Shown one piece after another: positions 16,955-23,358 of a DNA stretch of 39,925 nucleotides (its first letter is position 1; every line of letters begins with the position of its first letter). The position numbers and the translations under genes are program-made. Under the pieces are notes generated by a model, which had not been told where the DNA came from, did no database searches, and saw only the letters and a list, made by a program, of their open reading frames with translations. The DNA comes from an uncultured Clostridia bacterium (GTDB taxonomy: Bacteria; Bacillota; Clostridia; Oscillospirales; UBA644), in assembly GCA_948443805.1 (NCBI GenBank), contig CAOJUB010000017.1:1-39925 (forward strand). The letters run 5' to 3'.

Positions 16955-17069
16955 ATTTTTGTTCTCCCGGTAAAAATCTTGATAAAACAAATATACCATA
17001 GAATCGCATGGAATGCCATTGACATTTCGATATAAAAGTTGTACAATACTATTAAGTGGGAGGGATACC
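16955..17069. promoter_or_regulatory. Divergent control region between the glycyl-radical enzyme and AraC-type regulator
   Basis: 115 bases between two divergent starts. The + strand promoter is clear (separate entry). For the - strand a TATATT box lies near 16992-16997, but I cannot assign a good -35 box, which would fit activation by the adjacent AraC-type protein. No operator repeat is obvious. Confidence 0.45.
17019..17047 (+). promoter_or_regulatory. Sigma-A promoter of the AraC-type regulator
   Basis: TTGACA at 17019-17024 and TACAAT at 17042-17047 with a 17-base spacer, 22 bases before the ATG. This is near consensus, which suggests that the regulator, although interrupted, is still transcribed. 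Confidence 0.8.
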
Positions 17070-17855
17070 ATGAAGATTCATCGGCTGGATATTGAATATT
17101 TTGCTTTGGATATGCTCGAAAGCGATAATTGCGAGAATTTAACGCATAAAAAAGTGCTTCCGTATCTGTCTGTCGTTCAGGTTCTGGAGGGCGGATACGA
17201 TATCACTGTCGGCGATCAGCCGTAGCAACATATTCAGAACGGCGGATTTTTTATCGCCTCTTCCGGAATGCAGCAGGAAATTACGCACCATATGAATCCG
17301 GATTCCGGCAGGATGCGGGCGCGTTGGCTGTTTCTGGATGCGGTTTTCAATAAAACGCTGCGGTTCGATTCCTGCTACGATTTTCCGGTGGTTCTTCCGG
17401 AAGAATACCGCGAGATTCTTCATGCAGCCTTTGAAAAACTTTTTTCATCCGACAGCCTCTTTCAGAAATACAGCTGCTGCTATACGGTCATGGATATTTT
17501 AACAAAAGCGGGAAAACGGACGATGAATCCGGTGAACGAACCGATGCTCCGTGTTTTTGAGTTTATTCGCCAAAACTATCGGCGTCCGATTAAAATCAGC
17601 GATCTGGCAAATGAGGTGAATATGTCGGAATCGAATTTCTACCCGGTTTTTAAAAAATATTTCGGCCTTCCGCCGCTTTCCTATATCAACAAATTTCGAA
17701 TATCGGCCGCCGAAGAAATGCTGAAAAATACCAATCATACCATAAAAGAGATTGCGGCTTCCGTCGGGATCGACGATCCGGTTTATTTGAATAAACTGTT
17801 TCACAAAAATTACCGGATTTCACCGAAAGAATACCGGAACAAATATAAATCATGA
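17070..17855 (+). pseudogene. AraC-family regulator interrupted by an in-frame amber codon
   Basis: The ATG at 17070 follows GTGGGAGGG. The frame runs 51 codons to TAG at 17223-17225 and then continues in the same frame without another stop to 17855, for 260 sense codons in all. Protein-like sequence continues on both sides: YDITVGDQP before the stop and QHIQNGGFFIASSGMQQ after it, in the N-terminal cupin-like sensing domain. The C-terminal 100 residues are a complete AraC DNA-binding domain with two helix-turn-helix units (IKISDLANEVNMSESNFY; IKEIAASVGIDDPVYLNK; SPKEYRNKY). A separate product from the ATG at 17268 would keep the DNA-binding domain but lose the first 66 codons. Possibilities are a recent nonsense mutation (one base from CAG or AAG), a sequencing error, or suppression. 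It sits divergent from the glycyl-radical operon and is its likely activator. Confidence 0.85.
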
Positions 17856-17929
17856 CGTTTTTTAAGCGGAATCACGGCTCCTTTTGATTATTTGTTCAGC
17901 AGAAATATCCGAATCAAAAATTGTGAATC

Positions 17930-18133
17930 TCATCGCGCCTGTTTTTTTGCCTTGAACGGATCCCAAAAGAAGATTTGAAGATCAACCCCCAATTTTTATA
18001 TCTCCGGCCGGAGCATGAGATTTTCCTCATTTCCATGAAATGGCATTACCGTAAACTCTTTTACGGTAATGCTGAACAGCAGGGTATGGCAAATCTGAGA
18101 AACTACCTGTTTCTGATGACTATAATATGGTGA
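17930..18133 (+). pseudogene. Protein-like open stretch without a start, possible gene remnant
   Basis: Reading the + strand after an in-frame TGA gives about 67 codons ending at a TGA near 18133. The translation contains LERIPKEDLKINPQFLYLR, PEHEIFLISMKWHYRKLFYG and NAEQQGMANLRNYLFLM. The residue mix and heptad-like leucines look like real protein rather than noise, but there is no start codon with a Shine-Dalgarno site and I do not recognise the family. It may be the decayed end of a lost gene. Confidence 0.3.
18043..18072. repeat. Perfect 13-bp inverted repeat
   Basis: GCATTACCGTAAA at 18043-18055 and its exact complement at 18060-18072, separated by CTCT. No T-run follows, so it is not a standard terminator; it could be an operator or a relic of a repeat element. 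Confidence 0.7.
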
Positions 18134-18185
18134 ACGCATACCGGAAATCTTTGAAATAGAGAAGAACGGTGTTCTGTACTGAAAT

Positions 18186-18226
18186 CAAAAAAGGGCTGTC
18201 GGATTTGTTTGAAATCGACAGCTCTT
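18186..18226 (-). terminator. Terminator-like hairpin downstream of guaA
   Basis: On the minus strand GCTGTCG-ATTT pairs with AAAT-C-CGACAGC (one bulged base), followed by CCTTTTTTG. It lies about 105 bases past the guaA stop and is oriented to end the guaA transcript. Confidence 0.75.
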
Positions 18227-18330
18227 TGCTTATGCTTATGATAATTCAAATAATGTTGCCGTTTTGTTGCCACGGAGGGCATTGTGGCTTAGAAATCCCA
18301 GCAATTACGAACCTTTTCGTGGGGATAAAA

Positions 18331-19884
18331 TCATTCCCACTCAATTGTTGCTGGGGGTTTGGAGGTGATGTCGTAGACGATGCGGTTGATGCCTTTGACT
18401 TCGTTGACAAGGCGGACGGAGATACGGTCCAGCACGTCATAAGGAATTCGCGCCCAGTCTGCAGTCATAAAATCACTGGTTGTTACGCCGCGCAGGGCAA
18501 GGGTATAATCATAAGTCCGGCCGTCACCCATGACGCCGACCGAGCGGGAATTGGTCAGCACGGCAAAATATTGGCTGAGGTTTTTGTCTTCGCCGGCTCT
18601 GGCAATCTCCTCCCGGAAAATAAAATCGGCGTCCCGAAGCGTATCGGCTTTTTGTTTGGTGACTGCGCCGATAATCCGGATGGCCAGACCCGGTCCGGGG
18701 AAGGGCTGACGCATAACCAGATAATCCGGCAGTCCCAGTTCCCGTCCCAGCGCACGGACTTCATCTTTAAAGAGCAGATCCAGCGGTTCCAGAACGCCTT
18801 TGAACCGGGCGACTACCTCCGGCGGCAACAGTCGGTTATGGTGGCTCTTAATGACATCGGCATCGCCTTTACCCGATTCGATGACGTCGGGATAAATAGT
18901 TCCCTGGGCGAGAAAATCCTGATCGGTAATACCGAACCGTTCGGCTTCATCCCGGAAGACATAACCGAATTCCGCGCCGATGATCCGCCGTTTTTCCTGC
19001 GGGTCTTCCACGTCTTTGAGTTTGTTCAAAAAGCGTTCTTCCGCATTGACGCGCACGAAATGAACCTTCCATTTCCGGAATGCGTCTTCTACTTCATCGC
19101 CTTCGTTTTTCCGCATCAGGCCATGGTCGACAAACACACAGGTCAGCCGGTCCCCGATGGCCTCGGCCAGCAGCGCAGCCAGAACCGAAGAATCCACGCC
19201 GCCTGACAGCGCCAATAAAACGCGGCCTTCCGGTCCGATTTCGTTTCTCAAATTTGCAATGGCCGTCGCACAGTAGCCGCCCATCGTCCAGTCGCCGTTC
19301 GCGCCGCAGACTTTAAATAGGAAATTTTTGATCATTTTCGTGCCGTTTTCGGTATGGTTGACTTCCGGATGGAACTGTACACCATAGAATCCCCGTTTTT
19401 CATCGGCAATCGCAACATTGGGGCAGGCGTCGGAATGAGCCTCCAGGGTAAAGCCTTCGGGGATGGCCGCCATATAATCGCCGTGGCTCATCCAGGAAAC
19501 GCCTTCTGCCAACAGACCGTCGAAAAGCCGGCAGCCTGTATTGTAATAGGTGACGGTTTTTCCGTATTCCCGGGCGGAATCGTCCTGCGCTGCGGTCACT
19601 TTTCCCCCCAGCGTCTGGGACATCAGCTGGCAGCCGTAGCAGATGCCGAGAATGGGAACATTCCAGGTAAAGATTTCCGGGTCTACTTTGGGGGAATCTT
19701 CCAGATAAACGCTGTCCGGTCCTCCGGTAAAAATAATGCCGATAGGTTGAAGCGCTTTCAGATCGGAAAGCGGCGTTGTGTAGGAATGCACTTCGCAGTA
19801 TACGCCGCACTCCCGTACGCGGCGTGCTATCAGCTGATTATATTGCCCGCCGAAGTCCAGAACAAGAACGGTTTGATGTTTCAT
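18331..19884 (-). CDS. guaA: GMP synthase (glutamine-hydrolysing)
   Basis: A 517-residue cytoplasmic enzyme that converts XMP, ATP and glutamine to GMP, the last step of guanine nucleotide synthesis. The N-terminal class-I glutamine amidotransferase domain is present with nucleophile Cys82 in GICYGCQ and the histidine and glutamate in VQFHPEVNHTE. The ATP-pyrophosphatase loop is LALSGGVDSSVLAAL near residue 225. The C-terminal dimerisation domain ends PPATIEWE, as is typical. Length is normal (about 510-525). The ATG is preceded by AGGGGGA. It stands alone, with a promoter of its own 36-64 bases upstream, and no purine riboswitch is recognisable in the leader. Confidence 0.98.
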   Translation of the reverse strand: MKHQTVLVLDFGGQYNQLIARRVRECGVYCEVHSYTTPLSDLKALQPIGIIFTGGPDSVYLEDSPKVDPEIFTWNVPILGICYGCQLMSQTLGGKVTAAQDDSAREYGKTVTYYNTGCRLFDGLLAEGVSWMSHGDYMAAIPEGFTLEAHSDACPNVAIADEKRGFYGVQFHPEVNHTENGTKMIKNFLFKVCGANGDWTMGGYCATAIANLRNEIGPEGRVLLALSGGVDSSVLAALLAEAIGDRLTCVFVDHGLMRKNEGDEVEDAFRKWKVHFVRVNAEERFLNKLKDVEDPQEKRRIIGAEFGYVFRDEAERFGITDQDFLAQGTIYPDVIESGKGDADVIKSHHNRLLPPEVVARFKGVLEPLDLLFKDEVRALGRELGLPDYLVMRQPFPGPGLAIRIIGAVTKQKADTLRDADFIFREEIARAGEDKNLSQYFAVLTNSRSVGVMGDGRTYDYTLALRGVTTSDFMTADWARIPYDVLDRISVRLVNEVKGINRIVYDITSKPPATIEWE

Positions 19885-19919
19885 TTCGGAAATCCCCCTA
19901 AAAAGCTTAAATAATATTT

Positions 19920-19948
19920 ATTTTATCATATTTTCTTTTTTTTGTAAA
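19920..19948 (-). promoter_or_regulatory. Sigma-A promoter of guaA
   Basis: On the minus strand TTTACA (19943-19948) and TAAAAT (19920-19925) are spaced by 17 bases, ending 36 bases before the guaA start codon. The short leader leaves no room for a purine riboswitch. Confidence 0.7.
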
Positions 19949-19998
19949 GAGGATTGCCGGAATATGACGGGAGGGTTCACAAAAAGGTCGGGGAAAAA

Positions 19999-20029
19999 TT
20001 GACGATTTGACACAACTGGCAGATATAAT
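19999..20029 (+). promoter_or_regulatory. Possible promoter of the small cysteine-rich protein
   Basis: TATAAT at 20024-20029 is a perfect -10 box. The best -35 candidate, TTGACG at 19999-20004, is 19 bases away; a TTGACA at 20007-20012 is too close. The leader to the gene would be about 145 bases and contains G-rich and C-rich runs near 20070-20090 that could fold. Confidence 0.4.
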
Positions 20030-20178
20030 AAACGTATCGGGGCAAAATCGGAACAATCAGATGATGAACGGGGGATTTTTCCCGGGGGAATAGTCGGAAA
20101 AAAGGCTGTTTCTGCGTTTGGAACGGTTTTGTCCGCCTATTTTATTTTGAGAATGTCAGGATGAATACGGAGGTTATT

Positions 20179-20472
20179 ATGGCGAAAGGATTTTGGGCCG
20201 GCGTGCTTTTTACTTTAGCAGCCGGAGGCGCTGCCGCCGTGGCGTATAAACTGTATAAGGATCAGGATCCGTCGGAGAGCAGTTGTAGCTGCGGCTGCGC
20301 TTGTGATTGTGACAGCACGGAAGTATCGGAAGACGCGGTTGACGAGATTGATACCTCGGAAGTCTATATTTCGGCAGATTTGGAACCGGAAACGGAGAAA
20401 ACGGAAGTAACGGTTTCGGAGACCGAGATCGAAGAGCCTTTTGAAGAAACCGAGGCGGAACAGGAAGATTAG
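20179..20472 (+). CDS. Small membrane-anchored protein with alternating cysteines and an acidic tail
   Basis: A 97-residue protein I cannot assign to a family. The ATG at 20179 is five bases after GGAGG; the ATG at 20161 lies upstream of that site. Residues 4-21 (GFWAGVLFTLAAGGAAAV) form one hydrophobic helix. It is followed by a short basic link, then five cysteines at every second position (CSCGCACDCD, about residues 35-44), and then a tail of some 50 residues rich in Glu, Thr, Val and Asp with almost no basic residues. The helix resembles that of YtxH-like stress proteins, but the cysteine cluster does not. The cysteines could bind a metal or be oxidised. It is a single gene between guaA and a converging gene, ended by a strong terminator. 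Confidence 0.75.
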   Translation: MAKGFWAGVLFTLAAGGAAAVAYKLYKDQDPSESSCSCGCACDCDSTEVSEDAVDEIDTSEVYISADLEPETEKTEVTVSETEIEEPFEETEAEQED

Positions 20473-20481
20473 GCAACATCA

Positions 20482-20520
20482 AAAAGGACAGCGCAGAACT
20501 GCGCTGTCCTTTTCTTTTTT
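20482..20520. terminator. Bidirectional terminator
   Basis: AAAAGGACAGCGCAG and its complement form a near-perfect 15-bp stem with a tiny centre (20482-20512), followed by TTTTCTTTTTT. It starts 10 bases after the small gene's stop, and because of the A-run on the left it can serve the converging gene too. Confidence 0.93.
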
Positions 20521-20552
20521 GTTATGGCAGATGTTTGCCGGTGTTCTTATTT

Positions 20553-21845
20553 TCATTGGATATCGGAGGCTTCCGTGGATCCCGGAAGATGCCATTTGGC
20601 AAGGAATCTCGACAGGAGCACGGCATCGACGGCCGTTGTTTTTCCGTCTTTATTAAAGTCAGTGGCTCGTTCGTCGATATCAACCTGCCAGCGGGCCAGC
20701 TTTCTTTTCAGCAATACCGCGTCGGCCGCTGTGATTTCTCCATCACAGTTCAGGTCGCCGGGAAGCATGCTGATGACAGGCGTCTGCATGGGGAGCAGCT
20801 GCCATATTTGATTTTCTTTTCCGGTTTTTTCGGAAAGAATGACTGTTGTCTTTTCCGTGGACAGAACCACGCCGGGGTTCTCTGCATTGTGAATCAGATA
20901 GCCGCCGTTTGCCGGTTCGAATCTCCAGCGCTGCCATAATTCGGATTGGTCTTTATCGAGAAACAGTTTTTTTTGCTGGTCGGCGCTGATGAGTTTGTCT
21001 GCTCCGGAAAAGGGTTTCAGCCGGTATCCGGTTCCCGCGGCGGTGACGGCCGTTTTCAGCTGGTCTTTTTCGGTGTACGGCATCGTGCAGAGAAGGCCGT
21101 TGGAATTCGGCGAAAGGGTTAGGATTTCGCCCGTAGCCATATTTTTCAGGCAATATACGCCGGTATCGACCGGGGTGTAGGCAATCGGCGGAACCGTTTG
21201 GCTCTGGTTGGTTTTGTTGTTTGGGGCGTGGTAAAGCGTCGCGCCGTTCTGTACCGCATTTCGGATAGCTTGCCGCGTGGTCTGTTTTTCCCAGGTTACC
21301 AGGCAGGGCGCGCCGGCGTTGCAGTCTGCATAAGAAACGGTATCACCGGAAATGTCCGTAATAAAAATCGCGTGAAAAAAGGCGTTCGGCGAAACAGCGG
21401 AAAGGTTTCCGTAAAGAATATCTCCCGCCGACAGGTTGTCCGTATTCCCCGGTTTCTCCCAAAAAGCGGGATTTCCCCCGAATACGGCATTCCCCATTTT
21501 ACAGGCGAAGCCAAAACATTGGTAAGCGGTATATCCCTCATATTCAAACGCGCCACACAGGCAGGGGCAGCCTCTTTTGTTTTCCGTATCGTAACAGTGT
21601 CCCCGTTTCTTACATCCTTCGTCCGGGCACATGATCGTTCCTGTTCCTTCATAACCGCAGGGATTGTAGGCGTTCCAGTATTCTCCGCTGCGGAACCGCT
21701 GCTGCAGCGAGAGGAGGGCTTCGTCAAATTCCTTTTTCCCTATTTCCGCCGCATCGGCCCGGAAAGGGAGGAGAGAAAGAACAAGAAAAAAAGCGAGGAA
21801 AAACGCAATTCCTTTTTGCCGGTTCAGAATGATCGCTCCTTTCAT
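20553..21845 (-). CDS. Secreted cysteine-peptidase-like protein with ricin-like and dockerin domains
   Basis: About 430 residues. A signal peptide (GIAFFLAFFLVLSLLPFRADA) is followed by a cysteine-rich module with CHAP/NlpC-like features: YQCFGFACKM (candidate nucleophile), LSAGDILYGNL, FHAIFITDISGDTV (candidate histidine) and DCN. A middle beta-trefoil-like region has WQRWRFEP and NQIWQLLP, typical of ricin-type sugar-binding repeats. The C-terminus is a full type I dockerin with two calcium loops: GDLNCDGEITAADAVLLKR and TDFNKDGKTTAVDAVLLSR. The likely role is a cell-wall or protein-degrading enzyme that docks to a cohesin scaffold. The start is uncertain: ATG 21845 has a weak site, while AAAGGAG just inside the frame would suit a CTG at 21827; ATG 21869 would be nearly leaderless given the promoter. 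Confidence 0.85.
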   Translation of the reverse strand: MKGAIILNRQKGIAFFLAFFLVLSLLPFRADAAEIGKKEFDEALLSLQQRFRSGEYWNAYNPCGYEGTGTIMCPDEGCKKRGHCYDTENKRGCPCLCGAFEYEGYTAYQCFGFACKMGNAVFGGNPAFWEKPGNTDNLSAGDILYGNLSAVSPNAFFHAIFITDISGDTVSYADCNAGAPCLVTWEKQTTRQAIRNAVQNGATLYHAPNNKTNQSQTVPPIAYTPVDTGVYCLKNMATGEILTLSPNSNGLLCTMPYTEKDQLKTAVTAAGTGYRLKPFSGADKLISADQQKKLFLDKDQSELWQRWRFEPANGGYLIHNAENPGVVLSTEKTTVILSEKTGKENQIWQLLPMQTPVISMLPGDLNCDGEITAADAVLLKRKLARWQVDIDERATDFNKDGKTTAVDAVLLSRFLAKWHLPGSTEASDIQ

Positions 21846-21878
21846 CTGTTTTCCGGTATTTTCCATCATGTTTTTTTT

Positions 21879-21907
21879 ATTATAACGGTTCTTTGCAAAA
21901 TTGTCAA
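21879..21907 (-). promoter_or_regulatory. Consensus sigma-A promoter of the dockerin protein
   Basis: On the minus strand TTGACA (21902-21907) and TATAAT (21879-21884) have a 17-base spacer: both boxes are perfect consensus. Transcription would start near 21872. Confidence 0.85.
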
Positions 21908-21968
21908 CCCTTTGGCGGGAAGTCGGCCTGAAAGCGGGGTTTGTCAACAAAAAATTTCATTTATCCTA

Positions 21969-21997
21969 TTGATTTTCATAGGAATATATAGTATAAT
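21969..21997 (+). promoter_or_regulatory. Sigma-A promoter of the alpha/beta-hydrolase gene
   Basis: TTGATT at 21969-21974 and TATAAT at 21992-21997 with a 17-base spacer, 37 bases before the start codon. The inverted repeat CCTAT-N8-ATAGG overlaps the -35 box and could be an operator. Confidence 0.8.
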
Positions 21998-22034
21998 TTA
22001 TACAATATATAAAAAATATTCCGGGAGGATGGAA

Positions 22035-22919
22035 ATGACGTCTCGGTTCAAAAAAATAACGTTTTTTTTCCTGATTTTTCTTGCGGCGGCGCTGCTTGTC
22101 TGCGGTGCGGTTTATGCGGTCGCTTCTTTTGGTTCGGTGGCTCCTGGCCGGATGATTCCGACGCTGACGCCGGAAAACTATCGGATGGAATATGAAAATT
22201 TTTCCCTTTCTTTTTCGGGGCAGACGCTTTCCGGCTGGCTGATTCCCGCGCAGGACGGACTGTCGGATAAAACGGTTATTTTTTCGCATGACCGCGCGAG
22301 CAGCCGGGAGATTCCAGAAGCCGACGGTTTTTTCCTGATGCGGGAACTTTCGGAAAACGGATATAATGTGATAACGTTCGATTATCTCGGCAGCGGAAAT
22401 TCCGGCGGGGATTTCTATACGTTCGGTATTTCAGAATCCCGGCAGCTTTCGGCTGTGGTTTCCTATGCGGCGGAACAAATCCCCGGAACAAAGATTGCGC
22501 TGATCGGCTGGGGCTGCGGCGCGGCGGCTGCCGTCAAAGCGGCAGAAAGCGACGAGGTTCTGGGCGTAGTGGCCGAGAGCTGCTATGAGCAGTTTGACGA
22601 AACGGTTTTTTCCCGCTATTTTTCCCTTCCGTTTCCTTCGGCCGGCATGGCATTGGCACAGACGGTTTCCGGCACGGCGTTTTCCCTTTCGCCGATAGAA
22701 ACGCTCCGGGGGATTTCAGGGAAACATTTTTATTTTATTCATTGTCTCGACGATACGGTGATTCCGTATACCGCTTCGCAGAACCTGAATCTTGCGGCGG
22801 CACAGAATAATAATTCCGAACTTTGGCTGATCGAAGAGGGCGGACACTGCTTGGGCGCTTTGGCTAGTGAGGCGAATTACCCTTCCCGGATTCTTCTTTT
22901 TCTCAGCCAGTTTTTATAA
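22035..22919 (+). CDS. Membrane-anchored alpha/beta-hydrolase-fold protein lacking the usual serine
   Basis: A 294-residue protein. The ATG at 22035 is six bases after GGGAGG; the frame stays open far upstream only because it is antisense to the divergent gene. Residues 8-30 are an uncleaved-looking signal anchor (FFFLIFLAAALLVCGAVYA). The fold follows the S9/YqkD-like hydrolases: TVIFSHDRASS, VITFDYLGSGNSGG (residues 112-125), then the nucleophile elbow. At the elbow the sequence is IGWGCGAAAA (157-166): the expected serine of GxSxG is Gly160, with Cys161 next to it. The acid (HCLDDTVIPY) and histidine (EEGGHCLG) positions are kept. It may be a non-catalytic fold, or Cys161 may act instead. 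The phenotype is unknown. Confidence 0.85.
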   Translation: MTSRFKKITFFFLIFLAAALLVCGAVYAVASFGSVAPGRMIPTLTPENYRMEYENFSLSFSGQTLSGWLIPAQDGLSDKTVIFSHDRASSREIPEADGFFLMRELSENGYNVITFDYLGSGNSGGDFYTFGISESRQLSAVVSYAAEQIPGTKIALIGWGCGAAAAVKAAESDEVLGVVAESCYEQFDETVFSRYFSLPFPSAGMALAQTVSGTAFSLSPIETLRGISGKHFYFIHCLDDTVIPYTASQNLNLAAAQNNNSELWLIEEGGHCLGALASEANYPSRILLFLSQFL

Positions 22920-22933
22920 CACAGACGGAAAAG

Positions 22934-22998
22934 CGGCCGGTTTTTATTTCCCGGAGAGGGTTCCTTTTCCCCTGGGAAATTGCAGCCGGAAACGGCCG
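22934..22998. repeat. Nested inverted repeats after the hydrolase gene
   Basis: An outer pair CGGCCG (22934-22939 and 22993-22998) encloses an inner pair ATTTCCC/GGGAAAT (22946-22952 and 22974-22980). It may fold as a transcript end for the hydrolase gene, although it is not followed by a clean T-run. Confidence 0.45.
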
Positions 22999-23012
22999 GG
23001 TTTGAAAATTTC

Positions 23013-23041
23013 TCATTTTCGCACATTTTTTCGCATAAAAT
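23013..23041 (+). promoter_or_regulatory. Candidate sigma-E-type sporulation promoter before yqfC
   Basis: TCATTTT (23013-23019), 14 bases, CATAAAAT (23034-23041). This resembles the mother-cell sigma-E pattern (ATATT-like box, about 14 bases, CATACAAT-like box); yqfC and yqfD are sigma-E genes in Bacillus. A GCGTTTTT/AAAAAACGC hairpin lies between it and the start codon. The region is A+T-rich, so this is only a candidate. Confidence 0.45.
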
Positions 23042-23101
23042 GAATACCAGAAAACGCTTTGGCCGGCGTTTTTACGAAAAAACGCGGAAATGAGGATCAT
23101 C

Positions 23102-23347
23102 ATGGCGAAAATAAAACAGGACGTTTCCTCTGTGGTTCGGGGGGATCAGTCACAGATCGAAATTATGGGCAACTCCAGGCTTACCGTCGAAGGGTGTCTT
23201 GGGGTGGAGGAATACCGCCCCGAAACCGTAAAACTAAAGTTTAAGAGTTTTTCCCTTCGTATCTTTGGAGAGAATCTGGTGCTCAGCAATCTTCACGGCG
23301 GTTCTTTGATGGTCGGCGGCCGGTTTTCCGGGCTTGATTTCGATTAG
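23102..23347 (+). CDS. yqfC: Sporulation protein YqfC
   Basis: An 81-residue protein. The ATG at 23102 lies six bases after GAGG; an in-frame ATG at 23090 lies upstream of that site. The pattern IEIMGNSRLTVEGCLGVEEY, then LKFKSFSLRIFGENLVLSNL and a short beta end is that of the YabP/YqfC family of small, beta-rich sporulation proteins. In Bacillus it is made in the mother cell with YqfD; its biochemical role is not settled. The yqfD gene starts 11 bases downstream. Confidence 0.9.
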   Translation: MAKIKQDVSSVVRGDQSQIEIMGNSRLTVEGCLGVEEYRPETVKLKFKSFSLRIFGENLVLSNLHGGSLMVGGRFSGLDFD

Positions 23348-23358
23348 GAGGCCGGCAG

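Larger units (their letters stand above)
17856..18330. other. Intergenic region with a gene remnant and structured repeats
   Basis: 475 bases between the regulator and the end of guaA. They contain a protein-like open stretch on the + strand (17930-18133), a perfect 13-bp inverted repeat within it, and a minus-strand terminator-like hairpin near 18186-18226. Nothing else is recognisable. Confidence 0.5.

Noticed and set aside
10938-17069. Prophage or integrative element
   Set aside because: No integrase, transposase, phage structural gene, tRNA target site or flanking direct repeats; only modest A+T enrichment in the first part.
17223-17225. TAG reassigned to an amino acid in this organism
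   Set aside because: TAG is the normal stop of several intact genes here (for example at 3811, 6126, 23345 and 28146), so genome-wide reassignment is excluded; a local nonsense mutation or error is more likely.
18169-19206. 345-codon + strand open frame across guaA
   Set aside because: Antisense to guaA, whose catalytic motifs are complete; no recognisable domain.
19885-20160. Purine riboswitch upstream of guaA
   Set aside because: The mapped-looking promoter leaves a leader of about 30 bases, too short for the aptamer, and its conserved loops are not seen.
21198-22034. Long + strand open frame preceding the hydrolase gene
   Set aside because: It is in frame with the hydrolase but antisense to the dockerin gene, has no protein-like domains, and both promoters and the Shine-Dalgarno site place the true start at 22035.
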